DNA of 64,000 bases from Psychromonas ossibalaenae ATCC BAA-1528 (GTDB lineage: Bacteria; Pseudomonadota; Gammaproteobacteria; Enterobacterales; Psychromonadaceae). Shown one piece after another: positions 1 through 10,248 of this stretch (the stretch's first letter is position 1; every line of letters starts with the position of its first letter). The notes below the pieces were generated by a model. The model saw only the letters and a list, made by a program, of their open reading frames with translations, was not told the origin of the DNA and did no database searches. The translations under genes were made by a program, and so were the position numbers. The stretch is from contig NZ_KB906985.1 of assembly GCF_000381745.1 (NCBI RefSeq), positions 1 to 64,000 of the forward strand. Reading direction: 5' to 3'.

Positions 1-38
1 TTTACTGACGATGCAAACTTATTCATCACCGTCACAGT

Positions 39-3000
39 TTAATAACGTTCAAACAGTTTGAGTAATGCATCACTGTTATCAGGCGCAAACTTCTCTTCCT
101 GTTCTTTGCCATAAACACTGTCGGCTAGTTTCTGTTTACGTGTCTGCAGAGCTAAAACACGCTCTTCAACGGTATGTTCACAAATCAGCTTATAAACAAA
201 TACCGGTTTATCCTGGCCGATACGATACGCGCGGTCCGTTGCCTGATTTTCTACAGCAGGGTTCCACCAGGGATCGTAATGAATAACGGTATCAGCAGCG
301 GTTAAGTTCAGGCCGACACCACCCGCTTTTAACGAGATAAGGAATACCGGCACATCTCCGGACTGAAACTTATCAATAACCTCTGTACGGTTACGGGTCT
401 GCCCGGTTAGCTTCACAAAGTCGATTCCCTCAGCCTGCAGGGACTCTTCAATCAGACCTAACATCTGTGCGAATTGTGAGAAGATCAGAATGCGGCGCCC
501 TTCTTCAATCATCTCCGGCAGAATTTCCATTAAGAAATCCAGTTTAGCTGAACTTTTAATATTCTGTGCATGTTCAAGTTTCACTAAGCGGGGATCACAG
601 CAGGCCTGACGCAGTTTAAGCAGTGCATCTAAAAATTCGATACGGCTTCTTGCCATACCTTTTTCTTTGAGCAGATCGCGTACCTTCGCTTCCATGGTGA
701 CACGAATACTCTCATATAATGTGCGCTGATCATTAGGCAGAATAACATTATGGATAATTTCAGTTTTAGCCGGCAGTTCTTTTGCAACATCATCTTTGGT
801 ACGGCGTAATAAAAACGGCCGGGTCTTTTGAATTAACCAGTCTTGAATCTGCTGATTACCCTCACCTTCAATACCTTTACGATAAAAACGATTAAAGGTA
901 CTGTGAGTCCCTAAAAAGCCGGGCATTAAGAAATCAAACAAAGACCATAACTCACCCAGATGATTTTCCATTGGTGTACCGGTCAGACATAAACGTTGTC
1001 TGGCATTAAGCTGCTTGATACTTTTGGTCATCTTCGCCAATGGATTCTTAATTGTCTGCGCTTCATCAAGAATTAAATCAGAGAACTGCATCTCTTCAAG
1101 CTGGGCAAAGTCCCGTCCAACCAGAGGATAAGTTGTGATCACTAAATCATAATCGGGCACATCTGCAAAGTATTGATGCCTATCGGTGCCGTGCAGCACC
1201 AGTACTTTTAATGTAGGAGTGAACTTAACGGCTTCATTCAACCAGTTGCCCACCAGTGAGGTCGGGCAGATCACCAGAGCAGGGTTTTCTAACTGGCCGC
1301 GCTGTTTTTTATACAATAAATACGCCAGAGCCTGGATAGTTTTACCCAGGCCCATATCATCGGCTAATACTCCGGAAAAACCATATTCATTTAAGAATAC
1401 CAGCCAGTTTAATCCGGTTAACTGGTAATCACGTAATGTTGCATTAAGATTTTCAGGCAGCTCTACCGCCTGGATACCGGAAAAATTAGCCAGCTTTTCT
1501 GCTAATGCTTTTACATGGTCCCCGCCTACCCAGCGGTTTATCTCTGGTAACTGTGCTAATAAAGCAGCCTGGCTTTGCGGCAGATGAATATTGTCATTAT
1601 TGACTTCACCCAACTCCTGCAGAATAGATAAAATCGGCTGAATAGATTCACGCTTAATACGTAACGGACGTCCATTGGGCTGTGCCAGCAGAATATCAAA
1701 CTGATGCTGCTGCCAGTCTTCGTTGCTGCGCAGCCATTCTAATAATAAAGGCAGCAGTGCAATACGCTTACCGTCAATTTCAATAGAGACTCCTAAATCA
1801 AACCAGTTACCCTGCTCTTCAACTTCAATATCAATACTGTCAATCTGATCGCTTTGTAATGCCAGTTCAGAAGAGATATCAAACCGCCAGCCTAAAACCT
1901 CTAAACGAGCTTTATGAGCCGTCAATAGAGACAACCACTGGAACTGCTGCGAACCGCCTAATTCTGGAGGTAAAATGCCCAGTAACTGCGCAGTTTTAGG
2001 CTGTTTAGGATCGTACATGTGTACGTCAAGCAGACACAACTGTTCAAACTCGCGCATCGCCAGAGACTCTTTTTCAACCTCACGCGCGATGTTGACTATT
2101 TCATTTTTCCACATAAACTGCGTGCGGTCCGGTTCATCAGTCACACTCGGATTCAGTACCAACTCGCCGTAACAGAAAGTTAAACGAGCAAGAAATAACG
2201 GCTGCTCTTTAATGTTTTTTTCATTAAGCTCAAATACAACCTGTAACGGCTCACTAATATTACGTGTCTGGAATTCAATAGGGTTAGGCAGAACGGCCTG
2301 AGGAAAACGCAGTGAAACTTCCTGAGTAAAGTGCACACACTGTTTTTTAGCCAGCGGCGGGGTTTTTAACAGAGATAATACCCAGTCTCGATCAAATTCA
2401 CTGCTTATCTCACCAACTAAGCCTTTATCGGTATCCAGATAATAAGGCTGAGGAGTTGGTACCAGCAGCCAGTTTTCACAGTCCTGCAGGCTGACTTGTA
2501 ATTGTTTTAAATTATCTTCCTGCTCTAACCATTGTAGCTGCAGTTCTTTACTTTCAGAATGATGCAGGGGCAGTGATAAATCGTTCCAAAAACAACGCCC
2601 GCTTGCCAGAATTTTCTGAAGTGCCAGCAAATCATGTTCATTGTGGATATATGTTTTAGCCAGCTTAGGCACTCGCCCTTCTTTAGCTAATAACAGCTGC
2701 AGAATACTAACATCTTCAGCTTTAACCCATTTATAACTTTCCATCCAGGATTCATTATCAACCACTGAAATAAGATCTTTTTCAGCAAAAACACTGACAT
2801 TTTCGCTTTTTAAAAAGCGTACAGAGCCGTATTCAACCTGCAGGTACTGCAGTGAATGGTTGTATAGGCTTTTATTAAAAGACAGGCGGAAATAACCCTG
2901 ATAAGCACTAGCGCTAGTAACCGGCTGTTTTTTGGCTAACTGTGCCTGGAGCAGTTCAAACCAGGTCTGATAGCTGTTTTCAATATTATAATTGGGAGTA

Positions 3001-3284
3001 TCTGCCTGATAAGCAAGCAGTAGAGCCACTGCGTGTTTACAGTTCCAGCCCACAGGACAGCTGCAGGTACTGTGGATAATAAACCCGCCTTTATTGGATT
3101 TTTTAATTGAAGCCGTGGTTTGATAAGGCGTTTCTGATGTCCCTTTAACACTGCCGCTAAGTTTATTTTCCTGCTCATCATATTCACACGATAAAACGCG
3201 GCTTTCTTTAAAATAACGCGTTCCCCGGTCAATAATATTACGACCGAAACTAGTGAAAATATCTTGCTGAGTAATTTTGGGCAT
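39..3284 (-). CDS. SWIM zinc-finger SNF2-family helicase
   Basis: Large SNF2/Rad54-type ATPase, probably a DNA translocase or transcription-recycling factor. An N-terminal SWIM zinc finger (CSC...NCKH, residues about 74-84) is followed by a long linker and then the helicase core. The core has Walker A DDMGLGKT near residue 645, the DEAQ box near 740, motif III LTGTPMEN, and motifs V/VI (GGVGLNLT, ATDRAYRIGQ) near the C-terminus. The ATG at 3284 is preferred (1081 aa). An in-frame TTG four codons upstream has no ribosome site. This SWIM-plus-SNF2 layout is common in bacteria, where a precise role is not established. It stands alone, with metH upstream on the same strand but separated by a terminator. 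Confidence 0.93.
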   Translation of the reverse strand: MPKITQQDIFTSFGRNIIDRGTRYFKESRVLSCEYDEQENKLSGSVKGTSETPYQTTASIKKSNKGGFIIHSTCSCPVGWNCKHAVALLLAYQADTPNYNIENSYQTWFELLQAQLAKKQPVTSASAYQGYFRLSFNKSLYNHSLQYLQVEYGSVRFLKSENVSVFAEKDLISVVDNESWMESYKWVKAEDVSILQLLLAKEGRVPKLAKTYIHNEHDLLALQKILASGRCFWNDLSLPLHHSESKELQLQWLEQEDNLKQLQVSLQDCENWLLVPTPQPYYLDTDKGLVGEISSEFDRDWVLSLLKTPPLAKKQCVHFTQEVSLRFPQAVLPNPIEFQTRNISEPLQVVFELNEKNIKEQPLFLARLTFCYGELVLNPSVTDEPDRTQFMWKNEIVNIAREVEKESLAMREFEQLCLLDVHMYDPKQPKTAQLLGILPPELGGSQQFQWLSLLTAHKARLEVLGWRFDISSELALQSDQIDSIDIEVEEQGNWFDLGVSIEIDGKRIALLPLLLEWLRSNEDWQQHQFDILLAQPNGRPLRIKRESIQPILSILQELGEVNNDNIHLPQSQAALLAQLPEINRWVGGDHVKALAEKLANFSGIQAVELPENLNATLRDYQLTGLNWLVFLNEYGFSGVLADDMGLGKTIQALAYLLYKKQRGQLENPALVICPTSLVGNWLNEAVKFTPTLKVLVLHGTDRHQYFADVPDYDLVITTYPLVGRDFAQLEEMQFSDLILDEAQTIKNPLAKMTKSIKQLNARQRLCLTGTPMENHLGELWSLFDFLMPGFLGTHSTFNRFYRKGIEGEGNQQIQDWLIQKTRPFLLRRTKDDVAKELPAKTEIIHNVILPNDQRTLYESIRVTMEAKVRDLLKEKGMARSRIEFLDALLKLRQACCDPRLVKLEHAQNIKSSAKLDFLMEILPEMIEEGRRILIFSQFAQMLGLIEESLQAEGIDFVKLTGQTRNRTEVIDKFQSGDVPVFLISLKAGGVGLNLTAADTVIHYDPWWNPAVENQATDRAYRIGQDKPVFVYKLICEHTVEERVLALQTRKQKLADSVYGKEQEEKFAPDNSDALLKLFERY

Positions 3285-3397
3285 CTGTCCAACCAACTAT
3301 AAAAACGGATCGCCAATGATAGAGGCAGCGGTGCAATAAATAAAGATTTATTCCGCTATAGCAAGATAAATCAGTGAATATTTTATAGCATGAGCCA

Positions 3398-3424
3398 AAA
3401 GGGAGCCGAAGGCTCCCTTTGAGT
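3398..3424 (-). terminator. Terminator after metH
   Basis: A GGGAGCC / GGCTCCC stem closes on a TTC loop (minus strand), flanked by AAA before and TTTT after. It lies about 36 bp past the metH stop and before the helicase start, so it fits a metH rho-independent terminator. Confidence 0.8.
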
Positions 3425-3459
3425 TTACAACAAAGCGCAGATTAATCTACGTTTACTAT

Positions 3460-6400
3460 TTACAGATTCGGACCTAACCAGCGCTGTGCCGTTTCTAGAT
3501 CCCAGCCTTTGCGATGTGCATAGTCTTCGACCTGGTCCGGTTGAATTTTAGCAACGGCAAAATAACGGCTTTCAGGATGTGAGAAGATCCAGCCTGAAAC
3601 GGCAGCTCCCGGATACATTGCGTAACTGGAAGTTAACTGCATACCGATTTCCTGCTCCACATTCATCAGGTTCCAGATAATTTCTTTTTCACTATGCTCT
3701 GGACAGGCCGGATAGCCAGGAGCTGGACGAATACCCTGATATTTCTCACGAATCAGATCATCGTTTGCCAGCGTTTCATGCGGCGCAAATCCCCAGTATT
3801 CTTTACGGGTCTGCTGATGCAGATATTCCGCAAAAGCTTCTGCTAAACGGTCACATACTGCCTGCACAAGAATAGCATTATAGTCATCGTTATCAGCTTT
3901 ATAGCGTTCAGCAACTTCGCGTTCGCCAATCCCGCCTGTCACCGCAAAAGCAGCTAGATAATCCGCAACACCTGAAGACTTAGGCGCCACATAATCCGAT
4001 AGACAGTGATTTACAAAGGGAGCTTTTTTCTCAGTCTGCTGACGTAAGTTTTCACTTACCTGCAGTATTTCAGTGCGGGATTCGTCCGCATATATTTCAA
4101 TACTGTCGTTTACACTGTTTGCCGGAAAAATTCCCACAATGCCGCTGGCAGATATCTCACCGCCAGATTCCACTGTATCAAGCATCTTAAGTGCATCAGC
4201 GAATAAACGCGAAGCCTCCACACCAACCACTTCATCTTCTAATATACGCGGGTATTTACCAGCAAGGCCCCAGGTCATAAAGAAAGGCGTCCAGTCAATA
4301 TATTCTCGTAATGTCTTAATCGACATATTTTTTATCACTTGTACACCAAGCTGTTTCGGTACCGGCGGCTGATAATTTGCCCAGTCAATTTTAGCGCAGT
4401 TATCACGGGCTCTCTGCAGAGAAACGGGTGCACTGCGGGGGCGCTTATTGGCATGCTGTTCACGCACACGCTGATAGTCCAGATCCAGTTTTTCAACAAA
4501 CTCAGGTTTATGTTCAGGGTTTAATAATTTCTGACAAACACCTACAGCACGTGACGCATTGGATACGTAAACAACCGGCTGATCGTAATTCTGCTCAATT
4601 TTAACTGCAGTATGTGCTTTAGAAGTTGTTGCCCCGCCGATCAGCAGCGGTAACTTCAATCCCTGCCGCTGCATCTCTTTAGCCACATAAACCATTTCAT
4701 CAAGAGAAGGAGTAATTAAACCGGATAAACCAATTATATCGGCATTTTCCGCAATAGCCGTTTTAATTATTTTCTCAGTAGGAACCATTACGCCTAAGTC
4801 GATAATTTCATAGTTATTACACTGCAGAATAACACCCACAATATTCTTACCGATATCATGTACGTCCCCCTTCACGGTTGCCATCACGATTTTACCGTTA
4901 GCTGCACCGACCTCTTTAGTTTCCTCTATAAAAGGATTTAAATAAGCAACAGCCTGCTTCATCACTCGCGCAGATTTAACCACCTGCGGCAGAAACATTT
5001 TACCTTCACCAAACAAATCACCAACAATATTCATGCCGTCCATTAACGGCCCTTCAATCACTTCGATGGGTTTATCAGCATCCAGACGAGCTTGCTCTGT
5101 ATCTTCCTCAATAAACTCGGTAATACCTTTTACTAAGGCATGAGCAATACGCTCATTAACCGGCAGTGTGCGCCACTCCAAGGCTTTGCCGTCATCGACT
5201 TTTTCAGTGCCGGAATCTCGGTAGTTTTCTGCAATATCCAGTAACGCATCGGTAGCATCCGGACTGCTGTTTAAAACAACAGCTTCTACAGCATCTTTGA
5301 GCTCTTTGGGGATATCATCATAAATGGCCAGCTGAGCCGCATTAACAATGCCCATATCCATACCATTTTGGAAACAGTAATAGAGAAATACCGCGTGAAT
5401 CGCTTCACGAACCGGGTTGTTACCACGGAAAGAAAATGAAACATTAGAGACACCACCTGAGATCATCGCATGCGGCAGGTTATCTTTAATATCTTTAACG
5501 GCATCAATAAAATCAACGGCATAGTTATTATGCTCTTCAATACCCGTTGCTACGGCAAAAATATTCGGATCAAAAATTATATCTTCAGGTGGGAAACCAA
5601 CCTGGTTGACTAAAATATCGTAAGAGCGCTGACAAATTTCGAACTTACGTTTTCGGGTATCGGCCTGACCGACTTCATCAAAGGCCATTACAATCACCGC
5701 AAAACCATAACGGCGAATTAACTTAGCCTGACGGATAAAATTATCAACACCTTCTTTCATGCTGATTGAGTTAACAATACCTTTACCCTGTACACACTTA
5801 AGGCCTTCTTCTAAAATTTCCCATTTAGAAGAATCGACCATGATCGGCACACGGGAAATATCCGGTTCAGAGGCACATAAATTGAGAAAACGTTTCATCG
5901 CATATAATGAATCAAGCATCGCTTCATCCATATTGATATCGATAATATCGGCACCCGCTTCAACCTGATGCAGTGCAACTTCTAACGCTTCATCATACAG
6001 CTCGTCTTTAATTAAACGTTTAAAACGTGCCGAACCAGTAACATTGGTACGTTCGCCGACATTCTGGAACAGTGAATCTTTACTAATAGTCAGTGCTTCT
6101 AAACCGCTTAAGCGGCAGGCTACTTCAATTTCCGGCAGGGCCCGAGGTTTAACCCCGGCTACCACATCCGCCATCGCTTTAATATGTGCGGGGGTCGTAC
6201 CACAACAGCCGCCGACTAAATTTAAAAAGCCGCTTTCAGCCCATTCTTTAATATGCTCAGCCATTTCATCAGCTTCTAAGTCGTATTCACCAAAAGCATT
6301 AGGTAAACCAGCATTGGGATGCGCTGAAACAAAGGTTTCTGAAATACGCGACATCTCCTGCACATACTGACGCAGTTCATCGGGCCCAAGTGCACAGTTC

Positions 6401-7140
6401 AAGCCAAAGGAAACAGGCTCAATATGACGCAATGAGTTATAAAAAGCTTCCGTTGTCTGCCCGGACAGTGTACGTCCTGATGCATCGGTAATGGTACCCG
6501 AGACCATTACCGGTAATTTATAACCAAGCTGTTCAAAAACGCCGCTGACCGCAAATGCAGCAGCTTTGGCATTCAGGGTATCGAATACAGTTTCAATTAA
6601 TATTAAATCACAACCGCCTTCAATTAAGGCCAAAGTTGATTCAGAGTAAGCTTCCACTAATTCATCAAAACTGACATTACGAAAAGCCGGATCATTGACA
6701 TCGGGAGAGATTGAACAGGTTCTATTCGTCGGGCCTAAAACACCAGCGACAAAACGCGGGCGGTCCGGTGTTTCTGCTGTTTTCTGATCCGCGACCTGAC
6801 GGGCAATACGCGCGGCCTCTCGATTGATTTCAGCTGAGAGATGTTCCATCTCGTAATCAGCCATCGCGATAGTGGTCGCATTAAAAGTATTTGTTTCAAG
6901 AATATCAGCGCCGGCATCGAGGTACTCTCGGTGAATATCAGCAATAATATCCGGCTGAGTTAAAACCAGCAGATCATTATTACCTTTGACATCACATGAC
7001 CAGTTCGAGAAGCGTTCACCACGATAGTCCTGCTCTTCAAATTTATATGCCTGGATCATGGTGCCCATGCCGCCGTCAATAAGCAGAATGTGTTTTTCCA
7101 GTTGAGCTTTAATAAGTGCACTGCGATCGTCGACTAACAT
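3460..7140 (-). CDS. metH: Cobalamin-dependent methionine synthase
   Basis: Transfers a methyl group from methyltetrahydrofolate to homocysteine through a cobalamin cofactor, the last step of methionine synthesis. At 1226 aa it matches the full-length four-module family. The homocysteine module carries the zinc cysteines (NCALG, then GGCCGTTP near residue 310). It is followed by the pterin-binding barrel ([11 protein letters not shown]), the B12 domain with the [12 protein letters not shown] motif and its axial His near 760, and the C-terminal reactivation domain that binds SAM. An AGGGA ribosome site precedes the ATG. I saw no MetJ box directly upstream. metA lies about 1 kb further along on the same strand but is separated by terminator-like hairpins, so the two are probably independent units. 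Confidence 0.98.
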   Translation of the reverse strand: MLVDDRSALIKAQLEKHILLIDGGMGTMIQAYKFEEQDYRGERFSNWSCDVKGNNDLLVLTQPDIIADIHREYLDAGADILETNTFNATTIAMADYEMEHLSAEINREAARIARQVADQKTAETPDRPRFVAGVLGPTNRTCSISPDVNDPAFRNVSFDELVEAYSESTLALIEGGCDLILIETVFDTLNAKAAAFAVSGVFEQLGYKLPVMVSGTITDASGRTLSGQTTEAFYNSLRHIEPVSFGLNCALGPDELRQYVQEMSRISETFVSAHPNAGLPNAFGEYDLEADEMAEHIKEWAESGFLNLVGGCCGTTPAHIKAMADVVAGVKPRALPEIEVACRLSGLEALTISKDSLFQNVGERTNVTGSARFKRLIKDELYDEALEVALHQVEAGADIIDINMDEAMLDSLYAMKRFLNLCASEPDISRVPIMVDSSKWEILEEGLKCVQGKGIVNSISMKEGVDNFIRQAKLIRRYGFAVIVMAFDEVGQADTRKRKFEICQRSYDILVNQVGFPPEDIIFDPNIFAVATGIEEHNNYAVDFIDAVKDIKDNLPHAMISGGVSNVSFSFRGNNPVREAIHAVFLYYCFQNGMDMGIVNAAQLAIYDDIPKELKDAVEAVVLNSSPDATDALLDIAENYRDSGTEKVDDGKALEWRTLPVNERIAHALVKGITEFIEEDTEQARLDADKPIEVIEGPLMDGMNIVGDLFGEGKMFLPQVVKSARVMKQAVAYLNPFIEETKEVGAANGKIVMATVKGDVHDIGKNIVGVILQCNNYEIIDLGVMVPTEKIIKTAIAENADIIGLSGLITPSLDEMVYVAKEMQRQGLKLPLLIGGATTSKAHTAVKIEQNYDQPVVYVSNASRAVGVCQKLLNPEHKPEFVEKLDLDYQRVREQHANKRPRSAPVSLQRARDNCAKIDWANYQPPVPKQLGVQVIKNMSIKTLREYIDWTPFFMTWGLAGKYPRILEDEVVGVEASRLFADALKMLDTVESGGEISASGIVGIFPANSVNDSIEIYADESRTEILQVSENLRQQTEKKAPFVNHCLSDYVAPKSSGVADYLAAFAVTGGIGEREVAERYKADNDDYNAILVQAVCDRLAEAFAEYLHQQTRKEYWGFAPHETLANDDLIREKYQGIRPAPGYPACPEHSEKEIIWNLMNVEQEIGMQLTSSYAMYPGAAVSGWIFSHPESRYFAVAKIQPDQVEDYAHRKGWDLETAQRWLGPNL

Positions 7141-7303
7141 AGAGTTCCCTGTTACTTTACTGATTAAGTTGTACAGATATTAACATAAAAGCAATATGCA
7201 TTTACGCCTGAAGATGGACAGCTGTATGAAATATTTAGTTATAAATAATGAATAAATTGATAGTTGGGGCAAGCTTGAAAGAAGCGGCAGATAAATCAGG
7301 CAT

Positions 7304-7334
7304 AAAAAAAGCGAGCTAGGAACAGCTCGCTTTT
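7304..7334 (-). terminator. Terminator-like hairpin upstream of metH
   Basis: GCGAGCT / AGCTCGC stem with a six-base loop. Seven A's precede it on the plus strand, giving seven U's on the minus strand. TTTT also follows on the plus side, so it could act both ways. It isolates metH from transcription entering from the metA side. Confidence 0.75.
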
Positions 7335-7564
7335 GCTTAAAAGAACATTTGCAATGTCATCACGATAAACATAATTAATAGTTTTATGCTTTCTGGCTTT
7401 TACCATCCTTCAGCTCTTGTACTCCATTAACCTTAACAAACATAAACGACTACAACTAACTTTGTTTATAAATGAAACAGGCTCCAAAAACACAAACCAA
7501 AAATACTCGAAACTAACACAATAAAACTACAATACATTTATCTTATGATCGACTATCACGTTAC

Positions 7565-7618
7565 AAAAAAAGCAGTAATAGATGAGCCGACTTATTCGGC
7601 GGTGAGCTGCTTAAAAAA
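7565..7618 (-). terminator. Composite hairpin with A/T flanks, possible terminator
   Basis: The outer stem AAGCAG / CTGCTT (7570-7575 with 7607-7612) encloses an inner stem GCCGA / TCGGC (7586-7600). Runs of A flank both sides, so a transcript on the minus strand would end in a U run. No gene ends here, which suggests an unannotated transcript read from the metA side. Confidence 0.45.
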
Positions 7619-7652
7619 ACACGCTCCTAAAATTTATTACTACCTTTAAGAT

Positions 7653-7670
7653 ACTGATATGAAGTAATAA
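7653..7670. repeat. 18-bp direct repeat, copy 1
   Basis: ACTGATATGAAGTAATAA, identical to positions 7828-7845, 175 bp away. Similarity continues weakly downstream (both are followed by a TCCxCCA-like stretch). Confidence 0.7.
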
Positions 7671-7827
7671 TATATATTCCCTCCATGTTAGTGATACATC
7701 TGAAACCAGCGTTTTATTTCAACTAACAATAAACCTGAAATAAAAAGATCCTTTCCCTAAACCCCTTCGGGCGATTGAGTTACAATTACTAACTGCAGCT
7801 CCTAACTGGGTCCAGATCTTACTAAAA

Positions 7828-7845
7828 ACTGATATGAAGTAATAA
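7828..7845. repeat. 18-bp direct repeat, copy 2
   Basis: Exact second copy of ACTGATATGAAGTAATAA, in the same orientation as the copy at 7653. Confidence 0.7.
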
Positions 7846-8137
7846 ACTATCCTCCACTTGGTTTTTAAGATTATCAACGAATTATTTACAATAACAAAAC
7901 ACACAATTTAAAAAAACAAAGCCGCAAATTACAATTTATAAGGCTTCTTAAACTACTAACCGATTTGTCAAAAATCAAACTACTAACATATTGTAAAAAT
8001 TCGCTGCGCTAGGTATACCTTGTTTGTCCTCCAGCTCATTAATTACTATTAAGTGTAGGTCTGATTCAACACATTACCAGCCCGCAAAATTGTTTATAAT
8101 TCGTTTTTAAAGGTGCGTCACACTTTTATTTTTTTGA

Positions 8138-9055
8138 TTATTTCAGCTCTGCTAAATCGTACGGCGTTACTTGATAAACACAGTAGTTTAACCAGTTGCT
8201 GTATAACAAATTTCCGTGACTTCGCCAGATTGCACGAGGTATTTCATTCTCATCATCACCAGGATAATAATTGACAGGCAAAACCGGATCTAAGCCTTCA
8301 TCCTGATCACGTAAATACTCATTATTTAATGTATTAGCGTCATACTCCGGGTGCCCTGAAATATAGACCTGACGACAATCAGGGCTGGCTGCTAAATAAA
8401 CACCGGCATCAGGCGCATCAGCAAAAATTGTTAAGTCACTTTTTTCTGCCAGCTCTTCAGAATTAAACTCGGCAAAACGTGATAAAGGCGCCCAGAATTC
8501 ATCATCAAAACCGCGCACTAAAGGATGATGGTGATCATAAGTACGATGCAGATAAATACCTGATAATTTCGAATCACGAGTTGTTTTATCAAAGTCATAT
8601 AAGTATTTAAGGGCTGCCTGTGCAGCCCAGCATAAAAACAGTGTGGAGGTCACGTTATGGCGGGACCACTCTACAATTTCAGTAAACTTATCCCAGTAGT
8701 AGACATCTTCAAACGGAATTTTTCCAAGCGGTGCGCCGGTAATAATAAAACCATCCCACTTCTGATCTTTAACACGCTCAAAATCACCGTAAAATTTATC
8801 TAAATGTTCTTGAGGGGTATTACGTGAGGCTCTGGCATCCACGCGTAATAACTCTACATCTACCTGCAGCGGAGTATTAGAAAGCAGACGCATCAACTGA
8901 GTTTCAGTTTCAATTTTTTTCGGCATTAAATTCAAAATTAATACCCGCAGAGGACGAATATGCTGATGGCTGGCACGAGACTCAGACATAGTGAAAATAT
9001 TCTCTGATTTTAATATTCCGGCAGCAGGTAAATCATCAGGTATACGAATAGGCAT
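8138..9055 (-). CDS. metA: Homoserine O-succinyltransferase
   Basis: First committed enzyme of methionine synthesis. It acylates homoserine to O-succinylhomoserine in the cytoplasm. From the ATG at 9055 the protein has 305 residues and aligns with E. coli MetA without gaps in numbering: nucleophile Cys142 ([10 protein letters not shown]), His235 and Glu237 (SGHPEYDA). Residue 111 is Gly (TGAPLGK). A Glu at that position is associated with acetyl-CoA use in the family, so succinyl-CoA is the likely donor. An in-frame ATG five codons upstream was rejected because the GGAG ribosome site falls between the two starts and is correctly spaced for 9055. A tandem MetJ operator lies just upstream. Confidence 0.97.
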   Translation of the reverse strand: MPIRIPDDLPAAGILKSENIFTMSESRASHQHIRPLRVLILNLMPKKIETETQLMRLLSNTPLQVDVELLRVDARASRNTPQEHLDKFYGDFERVKDQKWDGFIITGAPLGKIPFEDVYYWDKFTEIVEWSRHNVTSTLFLCWAAQAALKYLYDFDKTTRDSKLSGIYLHRTYDHHHPLVRGFDDEFWAPLSRFAEFNSEELAEKSDLTIFADAPDAGVYLAASPDCRQVYISGHPEYDANTLNNEYLRDQDEGLDPVLPVNYYPGDDENEIPRAIWRSHGNLLYSNWLNYCVYQVTPYDLAELK

Positions 9056-9080
9056 TACAATACTCCACATAAATTCATTT

Positions 9081-9096
9081 AGACATCTAGAAGTCT
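9081..9096. promoter_or_regulatory. Tandem MetJ operator of metA
   Basis: Two adjacent met boxes, AGACATCT and AGAAGTCT, each match the consensus AGACGTCT at 7 of 8 positions. MetJ binds such tandem 8-mers as paired dimers with SAM as corepressor. The position, 26-41 bp upstream of the metA ATG, fits repression of metA by methionine excess. Confidence 0.88.
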
Positions 9097-9185
9097 AACA
9101 CTAATTGATACAAAACTTCTAAATTTATTCATAGTGGTGATAATATCGACACAATAGTTGATGATGAATTTAACAAGGAGTGAAA

Positions 9186-9668
9186 ATGTTTAATATTGTC
9201 CAGGCAGATTTAACCATAGCAGAGCATGCACAGGCTTACCTGCAGCTGATGTCTCATTACGCTTTAGATCCCATGGGAGGTGGTGAAGCTCTCTCTGATT
9301 TTGCAAAAGAAAACCTTATCGAAGCACTGTTAAAACGCAATGATGTATTTATAGTATTAATCTTTAAGGATAAAAATCCTGCGGCTTTATTAACCGCAAT
9401 TGAAGGATTTTCAACTTTTGCATGCCGGCCTTTGTTAAATATTCATGATCTGGTTGTACATAATAATTATCGAGGCCAGGGATTGAGCGGGCAGTTATTT
9501 GCGGAGATTGAAAAAATAGCCCGATCAATAAAATGCTGCAAAATCACCTTGGAAGTATTAGAGGGTAATCAGATTGCTAAAAAAGCTTATAACAAACAGG
9601 GGTTTTCAGATTATCAGCTGGATCCAGAGTGCGGCAGCGCGCTCTTCTGGAGTAAACCTTTAAATTAA
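9186..9668 (+). CDS. GNAT-family N-acetyltransferase
   Basis: Acetyltransferase of 160 aa with the GNAT fold. The acetyl-CoA loop is visible as YRGQGLSGQLFAEIE (residues about 95-110), followed by the typical NQIAKKAYNKQGF segment. The substrate cannot be told from sequence. The ATG at 9186 is five bases after an AAGGAG site. The GTG at 9180 would overlap that site and was rejected. The gene diverges from metA and shares a roughly 130-bp spacer containing the MetJ box, though nothing shows it belongs to the methionine regulon. Confidence 0.88.
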   Translation: MFNIVQADLTIAEHAQAYLQLMSHYALDPMGGGEALSDFAKENLIEALLKRNDVFIVLIFKDKNPAALLTAIEGFSTFACRPLLNIHDLVVHNNYRGQGLSGQLFAEIEKIARSIKCCKITLEVLEGNQIAKKAYNKQGFSDYQLDPECGSALFWSKPLN

Positions 9669-9708
9669 TAACGGCCATTTTTATTAAGGCCGACATTAAA
9701 GCATTAAT

Positions 9709-9806
9709 TACTGTCCACAATGTGTGATTGCCGTATCCTGAGTAAGCGCACCAGGTACAAAGAAAAAGGCAGGCTTTCTCATTTGAAGCACTCTAACTGG
9801 ACAGTA
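9709..9806. repeat. 98-bp segment with 9-bp terminal inverted repeats
   Basis: Ends are TACTGTCCA (9709-9717) and TGGACAGTA (9798-9806), perfect inverses. The right end overlaps the last codons of the receiver-like gene. The interior stays open in one minus-strand frame (a 24-codon stretch beginning MRKPAFFF and ending THCGQ), which may be chance or a remnant. Confidence 0.35.
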
Positions 9807-10158
9807 GTTTTGCACTTTTAAAAAGCAGCTCATCCATCGTGAAAGGGATAGAGAGGTAACTATTAACAGCAACTCCCCTTGATGCAACCTCTTCTTCTCC
9901 TAAGGGCTCATCGATTAATATCAGCACGGGAGTAAAACGGTTTTGAGAATGATTTCGTAATTGTTCAGCCAGATTTAAACCATCAACCAGCGGCAGATTC
10001 AAGGTGGTTATTAATAAATCGACCTCTTTTTCAGCTATATAATCTAAAGCTGATTTGCCGTCAGAGGTTAATACTACGTGATAGTTTTTCTGCAATAATG
10101 CAAATTCGATGGAAGCGCTTAAAGATGCTGATGCTGCTGCTAATAATATAATTTTCAT
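9793..10158 (-). CDS. Degenerate response-regulator receiver domain, stand-alone
   Basis: A 121-aa protein with the alternating hydrophobic pattern of a CheY-like receiver (LILID, SYLSIPF, LPLVDG) and no output domain. All phosphorylation residues are gone. There is no acidic pair after strand 1 (LLAAAS). The phosphoacceptor Asp is Thr52 (TLNLP in place of DxxMP). The conserved Lys is Ile104 (SIPF in place of TKPF). It therefore probably works by binding a partner, not by phosphotransfer. It is co-directional with and 90 bp downstream of the Sco gene, so the two may be co-transcribed. Its 3' end coincides with an inverted-repeat segment. Function unknown. Confidence 0.72.
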   Translation of the reverse strand: MKIILLAAASASLSASIEFALLQKNYHVVLTSDGKSALDYIAEKEVDLLITTLNLPLVDGLNLAEQLRNHSQNRFTPVLILIDEPLGEEEVASRGVAVNSYLSIPFTMDELLFKSAKLLSS

Positions 10159-10248
10159 ATTCCCTCTCAGCTGTTTCAGCTTGCTGTCACATTAATTTAC
10201 AAGCAGTAAAGCAATATACCTGGCAGTAAAAAAAACGCAGGCTATTTT

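Larger units (their letters stand above)
7141..8137. other. Long AT-rich spacer between metH and metA
   Basis: Nearly 1 kb with no convincing coding region. It contains the metH promoter region at the left, two terminator-like hairpins (7304-7334 and 7565-7618), and two exact 18-bp direct repeats at 7653 and 7828. On the minus strand each repeat is preceded by a GGAGG-like sequence. An untested possibility is one or more small RNAs or leader peptides on the minus strand. I recognise no known riboswitch. Confidence 0.5.

Noticed and set aside
2936-3316. 126-codon frame overlapping the helicase start
   Set aside because: Out-of-frame shadow of the SWIM region; codon pattern and domain evidence favour the helicase frame.
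7719-7904. 61-codon minus-strand open frame in the metH-metA spacer
   Set aside because: No good ribosome site for its ATG, odd composition, and it overlaps one copy of the direct repeat. Treated as non-coding, though a transcript is possible.
8100-8137. Hairpin-like GTGCGTCAC stretch after metA as a terminator
   Set aside because: Stem of only three to four pairs; the nearby T run reads on the plus strand, not in the metA direction.
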